From Rhodocollybia butyracea (lineage: Eukaryota; Basidiomycota; Agaricomycetes; Agaricales; Omphalotaceae), in NCBI GenBank assembly GCA_015501585.1, contig JADNRY010000161.1, forward strand, positions 81,067 through 145,066: a stretch of 64,000 nt of DNA, written 5' to 3'. Below, piece by piece: positions 34,193 through 46,325 of the stretch. The position numbers were made by a program, and so were the translations under genes. Every line of letters starts with the position of its first letter. Within the stretch, counting starts at the first letter, position 1. The notes below the pieces were generated by a model. It was given only the letters and a program-made list of their open reading frames with translations, was not told the origin of the DNA and did no database searches.

Positions 34193-34476
34193 ACTTTATT
34201 TAAAGGTCGAGAAGAAATATTACTCCCCTTACCTTTATCTTTTACCAATTCCCAATACCTCCAATGAATTCATCGCGGCAATTCTTTGAATGCAGGTGTC
34301 CTCTCCAGCCTGACCTTCACTCTGTACATAAAACTAATAAAAACAAGCACTTCCGAGAATTGTTGCAGATGCAAAAGGCCGCCTCAAACCATGAAAACTT
34401 TGATTCTGAGGTTAGTTCCGTTCTGTAGCGCCTTTATAGCTTACCCGTTTCAATACAGCTTGATCATATTAACACT

Positions 34477-37400
34477 ATGATCACAAGTATCAACCTTGCC
34501 AACGATAACTTTGATCCCCGAGCTCAGCCTAGCAAGCTTTGGGCTTCCCGGGAGGAATTTCAAGAGACCAGCGCCCCACAACACCCATCTACTCTTGGTA
34601 CTGTTCCAACTTCGGATATTCTGGAGAGCGTTGCCAGCGTTGCCAACTCTGCGTCTACTTCATTTGGTGATGAATCCAACATATCACCTTCTCACTCTCC
34701 ATCTCTCACTTGGCAGAGACAAAATCTTTCACGCGCCGCGCGCACTTCCATTCCATCCAAAATTCACCATTTTCCTCCAAAAACTAAAGTAACTCAGCCT
34801 CTTCAACTACTAGAAGAGTTAGAAAGACGTATTCGCCACGCTGATGGCACTCTCCGCTTACCTATGAACCCATCTGCTCTTGATGATACTGCTGCCTCAG
34901 AAGTAAGGCTGCAGTTGCACGAGGCTACTATGGAAGTTGAGCGTATCCGTCATTCTTTGCAGAGGGTGAGTAAGGTGGAAGTTGAGAGGGTGAAAGCTTA
35001 TACAACCAAGATTACGGCACTGCTAGACGGACTGGCCCATAAAATCACTCTCTTTGAATACGTTCTTCCTTCAGCACCACCTGCGACAGATCCAGTAATT
35101 CACAACAGCGGTACGTTTGTCTTTAGTATTTCAGTCCCTGCATTTGCTTATTTACATTCAGAATACGTGTTCAAAAACCCAATAGAGAAGCTGGACATAA
35201 CTGCTCAACTTCTCATTCTCTTGGGCGTCATATGCCATGTGCTACTAGGAGTTGCTGCCGATCCCTGCAACTTTATAATCAGCAGCGTATTCCTCATTGT
35301 GGAATCCCTCATGGCTACCCGAATGCGCGTAGACAAAGCTGGCCAAGCAGACTTTGCACCTGAAGATGCCACGGTTCGAGAGCAGCTTCCTCGGACATTG
35401 TATACTGCACTGAATTCACTCAGTATAGAAAGTGAAATGACAACATACGCAATGTGTCCTGATTGCCATTTTCCCCATCCACCGACTCTTAATCCCATAA
35501 CCAGCATTTTTTCATACCCTACTGAATGCTCGAACAGACGAACTATCAAAAACGGGTCAACTCAGTGTTGCACTCCTCTCCTACAAAATGGGAAACCCAT
35601 CAAGCCATTCCTTGTTCCTTCTCTTCCTGATTTCTTTGCTCGCGAGCTATCGGATCTTCAGACCGAGGAAACATGCATGAAGGCTTGTGATGATGCATAT
35701 GCCTCTCTGCAAAGCTCGCCGGTCAATGACTCTGTAACCAACATCTTCCAAGCAGAGTTTATGAAATCATTTGAAGGCCCGACTCCTGGTAAACTTTTCA
35801 TCGAGCGAAACGGCAAAGTTCGATTAGCGTTCGCCCTCCAACTTGACTTTTTCAACCCTAATGGGACTCGTAAGCGAGGAAATCATGATTCAGTAGGAAT
35901 AATATCTCTCGCCAATCTCAACCTCCCAGAGACTCTTCGCTATCAGCCAGATCACCTTTTCCTGATGATTATTCCAGGTCCAAAAGAGCCTGAATTGGAT
36001 TCTATCTCCCATTATCTTACCCCCATTATCGATCAGTTTATTATTGCTTGGAATCGGGGGATTCACGTTTCTCGGACAGCTTCCTCACCTAATGGTCGTA
36101 CGGTGGAAGCCGCAATTGTGCTTTCTGTAAATGATCTCCCTGCTGCTCGTAAAGTCGGAGGTTTTGCGGGCCACATGTCAAACTGGTTTTGCGGACTATG
36201 TAAACTCTTTGGCCGTGGAGATTGTTATCGCACAGATTATCAGAACTGGAGGTTGAAAGATGTTGCTGAACTTCGACAGCAAGCGCAGACCTATCGCGAT
36301 GCTAAAAGTGGTGAAGAAAAAGAACGTCTATTCACAGCAAATGGTGTGCGATGGTCAGAACTGTGGCGACTACCCTACTGGGATCCAACAAGGATGCTTG
36401 TTGTTGACAGTATGCACTGTATCCTCGAGGGATTGGTTCACTATCACTGCCGCAAGGTTCTCGGACTTGACAGCAAGGTGGCCAGTACCCCAGAATTTGT
36501 CAAAATGGCTCCAGCCTTTACGTATGAGTGGCCTGCATATGATGCTAAGTACAGCAAACGTCTCAACGAGAAGGAGGGAATATATCAAATGCATGATAGG
36601 GACGAAGATCAGATCCAGGGAATTCACGAGCTCTTACAACTTCCCTTCGAGTGCGAACCGCGGCCCTGTCTTGACGAAAATACCCTTACAAAACGACTTG
36701 CTGACAAACGACGACCTGCTTTACGATATATTTGCTGGTCTTTGAAACTTTCTACCTCTGTTTCGTTGATCAACGATAAAGGTCAAAGCGTCATTACTGA
36801 GGCAAAGTACAAGCACCATTTCATTACGCTTCTCCTCCAATGGGTTGGTTTTCAATTAATTCCCAAACCTGCTCTAAAGTACCTACCTAGCGACGTGCAA
36901 AACCTTTATTTAACAGCAACTTAACTCCTTCCATTCCTCGAGCGGTCAACGGCGACACTGTCTCCCATGTTCAAAATGTGATTAAAGAGACTGTCACACC
37001 TTCATGGATTGAGCATGTCCCTTACAACTACTGTGAGGCAAATGCTGGCACCATTAAAGCCGATGAGTGGAGAACGCTTAGCACTCTTTATCTTCCGATA
37101 GCACTGACAGTACGTTGGGGTCAAGAGAACGACAAATCTCCATCTGAAGAATCTCACTTACTAAAAACACTCGACCATACAATGGCTCTCTTTCAGGCCG
37201 CTGATCTCATCTGTCGATATGCAGTGACTCCTGAACGTGCGCAGGCATTTCGCAGTCTGCTCAAGGAATGGGTTGACGGTCTCTATGAGAATCACCCTCA
37301 TACTAAAGAGCATAAAAAACGAACCAACGTCCATATTGCATTTCATTTATATGAGTTTCTAATTCTCTTCGGACCTGTCATCTCCTGGTGGTGTTTCCCG

Positions 37401-38101
37401 TTTGAACGTTTGATAGGAACTCTTCAGAAGGTTAATACAAACAACCACATTGGAGGTATGTCATATATCCTCTCAGTTGCTCAAACAACTGATTGAGACA
37501 TTTTGTAGGGGAGATGGAGGCAACAATAGTCAAATCCTACGTGAGAAGCGCTAACCTCAGACGTTGGCTAAACCGGAAAGACTGCCCGCAGTTCATTCGA
37601 ACACTCAAAGGGCTGTTCAATAAGGCTTATCACTCTAATGTGAAGCGTTTGTCTGTGGAGGAAGATCATATGCACACGCAAGCAGTTAATCGTTCAGACC
37701 GCGCCCATTACCAATATAATGGTGTCAACTTCTCTCGATCCACAACTCATCTTGGGAACAGCTTGGTACTATTCACACCCCTACATTCCACTGAAGCAGT
37801 AGCAGGCAGTATACAGAGGATTGAGGTGTGCAACAGCGTACCATTTTTCCACATTCAGCGTCAAAAACCACTACCATTGACCAAGTTTGACCCATTTAAG
37901 CGATACCCTTGGTTTTTCGCGAAGACTTATTCTTCCAAAATGAGCTGTGACCCTCCTGAAAGGGTGCCAGCTTCAAGAATATTGTCTCATGTCGCGCGTT
38001 ACAATTTTTCTGACGATCGCGCTGTAATACTTAATTTATCAAGAGTAAGTCTTTTCACTTTTTTGTATTTGTATTCTTGTCACTGATCTGTCTAGGATTA
38101 A
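34477..38101 (+). CDS. CACTA (En/Spm)-type Tnp2-like transposase
   Basis: Start at 34477. The long second exon has the transposase-21/Tnp2 landmarks: LFLMIIPGPKEPELDSISHY, the VLSVNDLPAARKVGGFAGHM region, NWFCGLCKLFGRGDCY, WDPTRMLVVDSMHCILEGLV, and later KADEWRTLSTLYLPIAL and FGPVISWWCFPFERLIGTL. Introns: 35111-35161 (51 nt, phase 1) and 37456-37508 (53 nt) are clean; a 38-nt intron 36879-36916, or one lost base, is needed near 36900. A terminal intron would end the protein just after 38100. The N-terminal 200 residues are disordered plus a coiled coil. This enzyme would cut and paste a CACTA element. I could not identify terminal inverted repeats. Near-complete, so possibly a young element. 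Confidence 0.75.
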
Positions 38102-38673
38102 AGCAGGATCAAAGTACTTTATAAGATGTAGCTATGCTTGCAATATTGCCTCTCTTACCAGATACAATATATCTCGTGAGGTTATCCAAGGCTGTGATCC
38201 AAGGTTGTGAACTCCTCAATAAGGTGTAGTCGGCGATCGATTTACAGTCGTTCTGAACAAAACCTTTCGAACACATGAGTGTTGAGTGATACAACCTCAA
38301 GTCCCTGGACGATTCATCTCTGGTACAGCTGGGTCAAGCTGATCACGTCTGTGTGCGGGTTGCGACCACGGAACGACCAGTCAGTCAGACGTAACTACTA
38401 GTGCAAATCAGTCCCGAGAGACTTAACCGCGGCCCCATCGCTGGGGTTTCACTTTGTCAAGTAAGGAAGTATGATATTTGATGTGATTCGATGTACTGAA
38501 GCTAGGATTAAAGAATACTTTATACAACTTGGTAGATGCAGACCGTGCTCGGAACTTCAAACTTCTGCTCGCTTGTTCTCGCTTACTTCAACATGATGTT
38601 AAATATTCCTCATTATTCATACCCCTCTTTATCCAGCCTCACCCAGACAGACAGCATGCTGAAAGGTTCAACC
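38102..38673. other. Intergenic, possible 3' part of the CACTA element
   Basis: No gene. A weak direct repeat (GGATTAAAG...ACTTTATA at 38096-38130 and 38504-38530) and a CCCC/GGGG hairpin (CCCCATCGCTGGGG near 38433) are the only structures noticed. Confidence 0.4.
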
Positions 38674-39192
38674 TCAGAATGTGGAGGGGGCGTACCCTAG
38701 GGTAGCCAGAAAAGTATCGACTTCTTGCTCAGTAGTTAGACATCCTGGGCGGACAGGCTTTTGGCGAATCTTGAAATCTGCAAAGAGTGGGAACACGCAA
38801 GGTTGGGAGGCTCTATCGTGCTCACCACCATCAATAATTACAACACCCTCTATTTCTTCTTTTTCCCTCTTCGTTCCTTCTTCTTCTTCCTCTTCCATTT
38901 TGACCTCCCAAGACCGTTTCATGATGATCGTCCCCTTCCGGTTCTTAACAGCAACCAAAGTATCAGGGTCTTCAGGATATTCTTTGGGTTGCCAACGACC
39001 TCCACCATTTTTTTTGCATACAATCGACGGACGATGAAGAGGATACGTGAAAAGTGGATGCATATGCTCCAGAAAATCTGAGGGTGAATATGATGGTTGT
39101 TGCTGGCCAAAATGCTTTGGCCGGAGGAGGTTTGCCGGTAGTTGAAGGGGAATTTCTCCTCTGGTTTTATCCACTGCATTGTACTCGGCCAT
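38674..39192 (-). CDS. Hypothetical 172-aa protein
   Basis: Uninterrupted ORF starting MAEYNAVDKTRGEIPLQLPA. It has a Trp/Pro region (GGRWQPKEYPEDPDTLVAVK), a Glu/Lys-rich loop (MEEEEEEGTKREKEEIEG) and a C-terminal TTEQEVDTFLATLGYAPSTF. The composition is that of a real protein and no intron is needed. Not recognised. It may be a captured fragment, because the frame is open for a few codons upstream of the ATG. Confidence 0.4.
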   Translation of the reverse strand: MAEYNAVDKTRGEIPLQLPANLLRPKHFGQQQPSYSPSDFLEHMHPLFTYPLHRPSIVCKKNGGGRWQPKEYPEDPDTLVAVKNRKGTIIMKRSWEVKMEEEEEEGTKREKEEIEGVVIIDGGEHDRASQPCVFPLFADFKIRQKPVRPGCLTTEQEVDTFLATLGYAPSTF

Positions 39193-39825
39193 TTTCCGGT
39201 AGGTCTGATTCAGGACTTAGCTATCATACAAGTGTACGGCTTACCAATGGACTCGTTTGCAATTTTGCAGCTACAAAATAAAGCATTGAGGAAATTTGGA
39301 TACATGATAGTCAAGACGCCTAGAAAGAAAGCTCTTGTCTCGATGAATTATTTCGATGAATTATTTCATACCCACTACTTACAATCACCATCGAGAATCT
39401 TGAAAGTCCGAATGGAGTTAGATACATCGATCAATTAGAATGGAGTAGCTTCCTGGATTGGCAAATTAAATGCCATACTAGGTAGTTATTTGACCCAGAT
39501 GGACTCAGATGGACTCGGATACAAAAACTATTGTGTGAACGGATCAAACACTTGCTTGGTGTGCGAACCTATCCTACTTACATCATGAAGTTGTTCGCAG
39601 GCCAAATTGATTGGACCATGCTGGCGTCGGACCAGAAGACAGGAAGAATTCTGGCAGAGCCAAGTATATAGACGCATACACCAGTGGCACTCAAATGTAG
39701 CTTCTCCGAAAAAATATTGAGCGTAAAGGATAGATACGCCGATAGACTGGCCCAAGCTTCTCAACAGACGTCTCGGGCTCGCTCGCTTGGAGTCGCTTGG
39801 ACATAAAGCAAAGGTAGGTAGGTTA
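39193..39825. other. Intergenic
   Basis: No gene supported. A short tandem ACTCAGATGG near 39500. Confidence 0.45.
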
Positions 39826-39858
39826 ACCGGCGCGGTCCCATTCAGAAACAGCCGGGTT
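39826..39858 (+). repeat. GGTCCCATT repeat, copy 1 (short)
   Basis: ACCGGCGCGGTCCCATTC followed by AGAAACAGCCGGG. It shares the core ACCGRCGYGGTCCCATT..GAACAGCCGG with the copies at 49738, 51261 and 52371. Confidence 0.75.
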
Positions 39859-40155
39859 CCACACTACACATATTGCACAAGTAATAGTATGTGCCGTGGG
39901 CGCCCGGTGCCGTTGCTGTGTTCCTATGAACTCACGACACCAACGTCAGACACGATACATGTCAGCCCACTTACACGTGAAAAAATAGTTCGCAGTAGCA
40001 ATTTATCTCCTATAAGCGTATACGTTGACGGTACAGGCTCTGTGCATATGGGTCCCCAAAAAACGTAGCAAAAGGTGAAAGCAGTTTGAAATTAGTAGCA
40101 CCAACAGAATCAGGCAAAGCGAAGTCAAGCGTAACACATTGAGATGTACATACTA

Positions 40156-41258
40156 CTAAAAACGCTCTTGTCTACTCTTGGCATACTCCTGAGCCCAGGG
40201 CTCAATGACACTTTCTACCTCATCCACAGAAATGCCATTGGAGGCGTAATGTCTCGCAATATCCACTGGAGTGATTGGCCGTGCTAGATCTGCCTTCGAT
40301 GTATTATCAAAGGGGAAGTACTTTTTGGTAGAAGGAGATATCTTGAGGTTGTATCGTAGGACAAGTTTCCTGTACTCTCCAGGCTGGCTAAAGAGAGCAG
40401 CCATATTCGTGAAGAACTCGACTCTGAGCATAGGGAGTACTGGACGCAAGTGCGCCAGAAGCCTGGACGCAACAATGTCTTTGAACACTGGCTCACCCGT
40501 CCTAGGATCAAGGCGTACGCCCTTAGGGAGAGGCTTCGGGTAGCGAGTAAAATACTCTAACCACACTTCTGGGGGGTCTGTTGCGACTGGATTAATGAGC
40601 TGATTCGACGAAGTCGGCGAATTCGGATTTCTCCAATGTGACAGAACACGTTTTTGTCCAATTGTCCTATGCTCAGCTCTTGTTCCATGCGCCTCGCGGC
40701 ACAACGCCTTGACGAGGGAGAACGAACGCTCACTGTCTCCAGACCGAGCCATCTCAAGAAGGCAATGGAGACCCGCTTCGAGCGTTGCTCTCTGCTCCTC
40801 CGAGGGTTCTGTAGAGTAATAGTTTTGCACCCCGGCTTCAGCCAGCCGAATAGCAAGAAGGTAAGTAGGCTTCCCACCAGGCCTCAAGGAACGGGCTGTC
40901 GCAGACCGCTTGGGCAAGGTAACGGCGTCGGCATAGGATTTTCTTGCGGGAGTTTCTGTAGTGGGTGTGCTAAGGATCGCTTTCAGAATACCTTGCAACT
41001 CTGTATATATAAGAGCTTAAAATTATTAAAACTTGTATAATGCAGACTAAGAAACTGACCCTGGAGCGTGTCGGTTGTGTCCTGGAGTTTAACCAGGAGT
41101 TCCTGGTTTTGAATCTTGGCTTCGGCAAGCTCGAAGCTGACATCGGTGGCCGGCTGGGTGGCGTTACCGCATTGTTTGACCTTTACGCCTTCAAGAAATC
41201 CCTTGTTGAACCAGACATTTTGGGTTATTTGGTCCAGGGATGTTGGATGGGATGACAT
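40156..41258 (-). CDS. Hypothetical 347-aa protein, two exons
   Basis: Exons 41258-41060 and 41000-40156 join across a 59-nt intron (donor GTCAGT, acceptor TACAG), giving 347 residues. It starts MSSHPTSLDQITQNVWFNKG with a short coiled coil (FELAEAKIQNQELLVKLQDT). Next comes a basic Ser/Arg linker (KSYADAVTLPKRSATARSLR), then an all-helical domain (TLEAGLHCLLEMARSGDSER, DIVASRLLAHLRPVLPMLRV) and ends in SVIEPWAQEYAKSRQERF. No named family recognised. It looks intact. Confidence 0.6.
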
Positions 41259-41279
41259 GGTTCGTTACAGGTGATGAAG

Positions 41280-41335
41280 GTACTCGATGCTTATACGTGG
41301 CAGAAATAATGCTTATACGTAGCCAGAAATAATCA
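41280..41335. repeat. Tandem ATGCTTATACGT..CAGAAATA
   Basis: GATGCTTATACGTGGCAGAA is followed directly by ATGCTTATACGTAGCCAGAA: two about 25-bp units upstream of the 347-aa gene. Confidence 0.75.
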
Positions 41336-41448
41336 ATTCCCACCTTTTCTTTCTGCTAGAATAATAGTTACAGATTTTTATAGACTGCCGAAATAGGCAG
41401 CCATTAGGAACACGATCTATCTGTTTCTATTTGAACGGAAGTTGAACG

Positions 41449-42230
41449 AGTCACATCTAAAATTAAAATCTGTACCGGAGTTCTGGCTGGGTCTGGGGTA
41501 TCAACGTTACCGACGAAGTCAACCAGAAATTATGAAGGGGAACTCGAAGTCGATCACGGCGCGTTATCTCGAATTGTGGGAGTCCAACTTGAGACTCGGT
41601 GTGTGTCTGAACCATGATTGGCAGGGCCGGAATATTCAATTGCCTGAATACCGCCAATATTAACGAGCAAGAAAAGAACAAAAAAAATCTCAACCCGGTT
41701 TTTTTTCCCCCGAACGCGAGCCAAAGACTGCAAAAATTTTCTTGTTGTCGGTCATGGTAATTAGAAGTCATCAAGAAAAACCACTTGACACATCTCAAAA
41801 GTCGACAGTCAGTGTTTGAAGAACTCGGGTTGGTCCCAATACACCATCCACTCTTGAGAGTCACAGACTCCGTGCGTAAATGATCGATGTGATTGTCGAG
41901 GTTCGAAAATACCAGTAGCTTAGCATAAAGAACTTCCCAAATGCCCATCAACCACAGCCAATCAGCTACCAATTCAGGAAGAGCTACTCCAATAGTAGGT
42001 TAGGCCCTGGTTAGGTTCAAAATGTATACCGCTCTGCTTCGGCCCCGGTGCGAACTCAGTTTCCCATCCACAGAGCCAGGTTTGGTGCGGAAGGTACTCG
42101 CTGGGCAACTCTCACCGTATCTAAAATAAAAATTTGCACCGCGGAGTTCTGGCGATCTGTGATATTAACGTTACCGACAGAAATGTGACAGCCAATCAGC
42201 TACCAATCCAGGAAGCTACTCCAATAGGAA
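41449..42230. repeat. Duplicated pair of blocks in a non-coding stretch
   Basis: Block A (TCTAAAATTAAAATCTG..GGAGTTCTGGC..AACGTTACCGAC, 41455-41518) recurs at 42119-42180. Block B (CAGCCAATCAGCTACCAATT.CAGGAAG..CTACTCCAATAG, 41951-41993) recurs at 42190-42228. In the second copy A and B are close together; in the first they are about 430 bp apart, so an insertion or deletion separates the copies. No gene is supported here. Confidence 0.7.
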
Positions 42231-42813
42231 ATGTATGTATCCTGACGTTACTAGTACGTTGTGTGCCTAAAAATATCGTTCCTGAACTGGTTTTACAGGC
42301 AAAATCTGGGACGTAGTCATCAACACGGGCTCCCGGTATGATTTTGACTACATAGATTCTATAGTATATGACTTCCGAATGGGCGTCCTTTGTCCCAAGC
42401 TGGTAATAAACCTAACCTAATCCAACCTTACCGATTATCTTTCGCCCATGGACCGATTCACTTTCTGTTTCTATCATATGTATCAACTCCTTCTTCTTGA
42501 TAACAGCATTCGGTGCTCACGGTTAGGATACCTTGTTCTTTTCAGACCAGGTCTTTGTTATACGCACTGGCCAACAGCCAACAGTCAACAATATACAGAG
42601 CTAGATTCATGATTATACCCTACAGGTCGTCGATATGACATATATACAGGCGTGGAGTATGTGGCAGTAGGTATGTGGCAGTAGGTCAGATTAAATTCAA
42701 AAGCAGTAGAATTAGCGCGAAGCAAGTAGTGATCGAAACTCTACTAAGTCAAATTGTTGGGTGGGGGTTGGAACGCAGCACAATCCTCTTCTCTTTCTCC
42801 TTCGAGCTCGAAT
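42231..42813. other. Intergenic
   Basis: No gene. Two tandem TATGTGGCAGTAGG units near 42658-42686. Confidence 0.5.
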
Positions 42814-44625
42814 TCATATTCTTGTAGTTTTTGCCGATCCCTCGAGTTCCCAATCACGGCTGTTGTAGGAGCTCTGCACGCCCGCAGGAGCGGGGCTAGA
42901 AGGTCGATGATCATGATGAGGATCATGGTGAGGATCATGGTGGCCCATATAACAGTCCTCTGCGTAGGTGGGCGACGGAGACTCCTCCAATGATTCGGCG
43001 CCGTACTCGAAATCAGCTGTGTTGTTTGGCACTACCACAGGAGCGGGGCTATAAGATTGGTGATGATGATCATAGCGAGGAAGATGATGGCGCATATCAT
43101 AGTTCTCTGCGTAGGTGGGGGACGGAGGCTCCTCCACTTCGGGATCATACTCGATATCTGCTGCGTTTTCCGAGCTGGAGATGGGAACTTGGTCATCGGT
43201 GTTTGGTGCAGGAGAAAAGTCCTGAGTGTCGACGAAGGCGTCCATGCCCCAAGTCACGGTCAATGGAATATCTGTACCGGCGGCTGCAATCGCTACATGA
43301 GAGTCTCAGTAATAGAAAAATGGATAGGAAGCTTGAATGCACGTACTGTAAAGGTGGCGATAATAGCTGTGATCGGGCTGTACGGGAGGATACCTGTAGC
43401 TGCATAGAGGCTTAGCAAGAGGAGCATTACTGTAAGAGCGGTGATGATAGCTGGGATCGGGCTGGACAGGAGGATATGTGTAGCTACATAGAGGCTTAGC
43501 AAAGGGAGCAGGTGGAAGCGAACACAATGACGAAGTTTGAAAACTGCGATTCCGAATCGGAGAAAAATGAGTATCTGTGGTCCAAAGTTCCTTTCGAGGG
43601 AAACGGGTTTTTACTGGAACGGGCATCGTAGATGAAGAGAGATGGCAAGGAGAATCTTCTCTGGGCGCCGGGTAATCGCGAGTGGGCTGTTCGATTTCCA
43701 CGTTGGATTGCATGTTCATCCGCGAGTCGGACTCGTCGGCGCCGTGAGAAACATGGAGAACATTGATTGGTGCTGAGGCTTGGTCGTAGCGATACGTCGG
43801 ATTGGAACCTCCGGTGCTGGAAGGATAAGGATTCTTTAATAGAGATAGTTATGAATCAACTGTTGAATATCTTGTAGCTAGGATCACTTACATTGCGTTT
43901 TGATTCTTCAGAGAAAGGGCCATTATTGACAATTGGCGTAGGCGCTGGCGGAGGTATAGCAGATGGTGGGTTTGGAGATGCTCGATGACTAGATGCAAGC
44001 TGTCGAAAAATCAGAAAAGCATAGTATCATTGTGTCTGGATTCCTTACAGAAGTCTTCCCGGGGATGGTGTGGGCCAAAGGTTGGAGGAGCTCCTCTTCG
44101 GCATCCTTTTTAAACCAGCTAAGTAGACAGCCGTACTGCTCGTCACTAATTCCCATAATATCTTGAACGCGAAGTCGTTTCATTGTCGGTACACGTGTGC
44201 ATTTCATGTACGATGGGCACTGAACGCATTGCATGGCGGTGGTAGGAATTGTGCACTCTTTCCTCCTGATGGTACATTGCTCACATTTCTAGTGAATAAA
44301 GATGAGTAAAAGGGTTCAACGGAAGGTCGACAGCACGGACGATATGCTGGTATTTGACATTGAGCTCGCGTCTTTCCCTGAGAGTGCCTTTTTTCTTGTA
44401 TTCTATCTTGAATCTGCTCTTGAGTTCATCGCTAATTTCGAGAGTCTTCATATTTCTGTCGGATGCTTGTGTCGGCTCGCCGTGTTGTGCATCTACCAAG
44501 TCAAAGCCAGAAAAAGCGAGAGTAGTAGAAAGAAAAGGTCGATGGGGTCTAGGTTGCACCGAGGGAAAAGGTCCATCACGACGATGTGCTGGACGTGTCG
44601 AAACCTCCTCGTGGGGGTTGTCCAT
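42814..44625 (-). CDS. Cys-rich-family hypothetical protein, intact paralogue, about five exons
   Basis: Starts MDNPHEEVSTRPAHRRDGPF at 44625. Exon 1 (to 44332) ends after KTLEISDELKSRFK...HIVRA. A 43-nt intron leads to KCEQCTIRRKECTIPTTAM, then CVQCPSYMKCTRVPTM, two C-x2-C-x5/6-C clusters (six Cys) that look like a zinc-binding module. RVQDIMGISDEQYGCLLSWF follows, then Pro/Ser-rich exons with internal repeats (KPLCSYTYPPVQPD/KPLCSYRYPPVQPD; SPTYAENYDM/SPTYAEDCYM and HHDPHHDPHHD). All introns have GT/AG ends. The same core without the second cluster occurs in the 812-bp copy pair at 20.9 and 30.2 kb. Zinc binding, and perhaps nucleic-acid binding, is inferred. Confidence 0.6.
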
Positions 44626-46325
44626 TAGTGGACCAAAACAAAGTTCGAGTGTAGCGTTTTTTAAGAAATATCACTCTCCCACCAATTTTAACCGCCTCAT
44701 GATCTAAAGTTAAAGATAGCGCTTGATTAGTAGAGAAGGGTACTCTGCTTCAATTACACATTTTCTCTAAGATCTACATACTGCTGAATTACGCTCACTG
44801 ACCTACTTACAACGACCACCCGCGCGTTTTCTCTATCGAAGCCGGATCGATACTGACATCAATGGTCGCGTTTGTCCGAAGAATACTTACAAACCACATG
44901 ATATACACATTTTGCCTTAATTGCCTTATGGGTATGGGACACGTTCTTGTGTTTTACGCGAAGATACTGGACCGAAGATACTGTGTTGACAAATATTTTA
45001 GCCCTCAAGATAAAACTTGGCTCGAAAACTGGCCTTATTGGTAACTGGAAGGAAATCGGGCTCCACCCAAATTACAGGATTTAAGATGAAAAAAACTGGT
45101 CTGGAGATGGCTAAGAGGGCTTATATATCACTGGTATGTCCTTTTGTTTCGTGAAAATCCTGTCTATTCGACGTGATCTTCTGTCTGCTCCGATCCGGTC
45201 CTGCATATATGGAGGCTTTTATCCCAATTTGGTGCTTATTGGCAAGCCTGTAGTCCGAAATTTCTGCGTTCACAAAGCTTTTGGATCTTGGAGCTGCTAC
45301 TGGGCCTGATGACGCTCGTGTTTGGAGAATCAAAAAGATCAAGTATGTGCGTCTATCTCCCCTCTTTCTTTTGCGCATCTTATTGCTTATTTTTCAAATC
45401 CGGCATCGTTCCCAGTCGAATCGATGTTGTCACCCTAGACGAAGGTCAGCGCTTATACGTTGTCAGGCGTTTGAAATCTCACTCGAGCTGAGTACAAAAC
45501 CGTTATCCTTGGGAGCCCGAAACAGCTCAGCAAGGCGACGGGCGTGCGTGCGTGCGTGTCAGACTGTCAAGCCCATATTGAAACCAATGCGCGAGACTAT
45601 CTTACGAGCCAATGAGGCGCAGGTGCTAGGTGATGATGTCCAATCGTGCGTGATTTCTCAATATCATTATATATATCACATCGGTTAGGCTTATTAGATT
45701 ATCAGGCCACCGCTCAGGAACTCCCTGTTGCTTCGACGCCGGCTTTTAACATACGCACGAAGCCCTTGGATACATCCCCATGTCCAATCCCTCCGCTCTC
45801 AAGCTACCTACTCTTCTGGGCTTCCATATTCACTGCTATGGACCATTCAGTGCGAATGTTCCCCGTGGAACGTGTGTCAAGCACAACACCAAAGATTTCG
45901 GGTTTTTTGGTGAGTTTACATTGATTTTGTTTCTGTGAAATCGACGCTCATTGTCGGGTGGGTAGGGAGCATCTGGAGCAGGTTAAAAGGATAATTTGAA
46001 GATCGACCCTGTTCTCGTGAAGTGTGGTCAAAGTAGGAATGGGAGAACAGGCACCAAGTTGAAGTGCCGACATAGAAGGGCAAGAATATAAGATTGAAGA
46101 CAGATATTATAAGGAAAAACTCCACCAGCGTAACAGATCCATAGGTCATAAATGACCGAGGGCAGAGAATGGGATCAATCGAGCAGAACAGAGTCCAGTG
46201 TTCCATTATCATGCTGACCACAGGTTAATCCTGTGCTGGACCAAAGAATCAAGAAATAAAGCCAATGTATCACAAAACCAAGGAGATAAGTTCAAGTAAG
46301 ACAACCAGCCAGAGAAAAAATGCAG
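44626..46325. other. Long stretch without a supported gene
   Basis: Several short ORFs occur (for example near 44862, 45281 and 45916) but none has domain-like character or a splice partner. Near 45540 there is a GTGCGTGCGTGCGTG microsatellite. Confidence 0.45.

Noticed and set aside
34477..38101. KDZ (Kyakuja-Dileera-Zisupton) transposase
   Set aside because: The IPGPKEPELDSISHYL, GLCKLFGRG and KADEWRTLSTLYLP blocks fit the Tnp2/CACTA type better; no KDZ-specific motif was recognised.
38350..38460. Possible tRNA-like or small RNA fold (GCGGGTTGCGACCA and CCCCATCGCTGGGG)
   Set aside because: No complete cloverleaf, no T-loop GGTTCGAATCC-type box; only an isolated hairpin.
41463..41972. Minus-strand 169-aa ORF with hydrophobic stretch
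   Set aside because: It overlaps the paired repeat blocks and poly-T tract; the composition (Trp/Phe/Cys scatter) looks like chance.
42900..42945. Repeated GATCATGATGAGG units as a CRISPR-like array
   Set aside because: They code for an in-frame HHDPHHDP segment of the Cys-rich gene, and the DNA is eukaryotic.
44862..45924. Several short ORFs (60-135 aa) as a gene cluster
   Set aside because: Frames overlap on both strands, no introns connect them, and no domain-like blocks are present.
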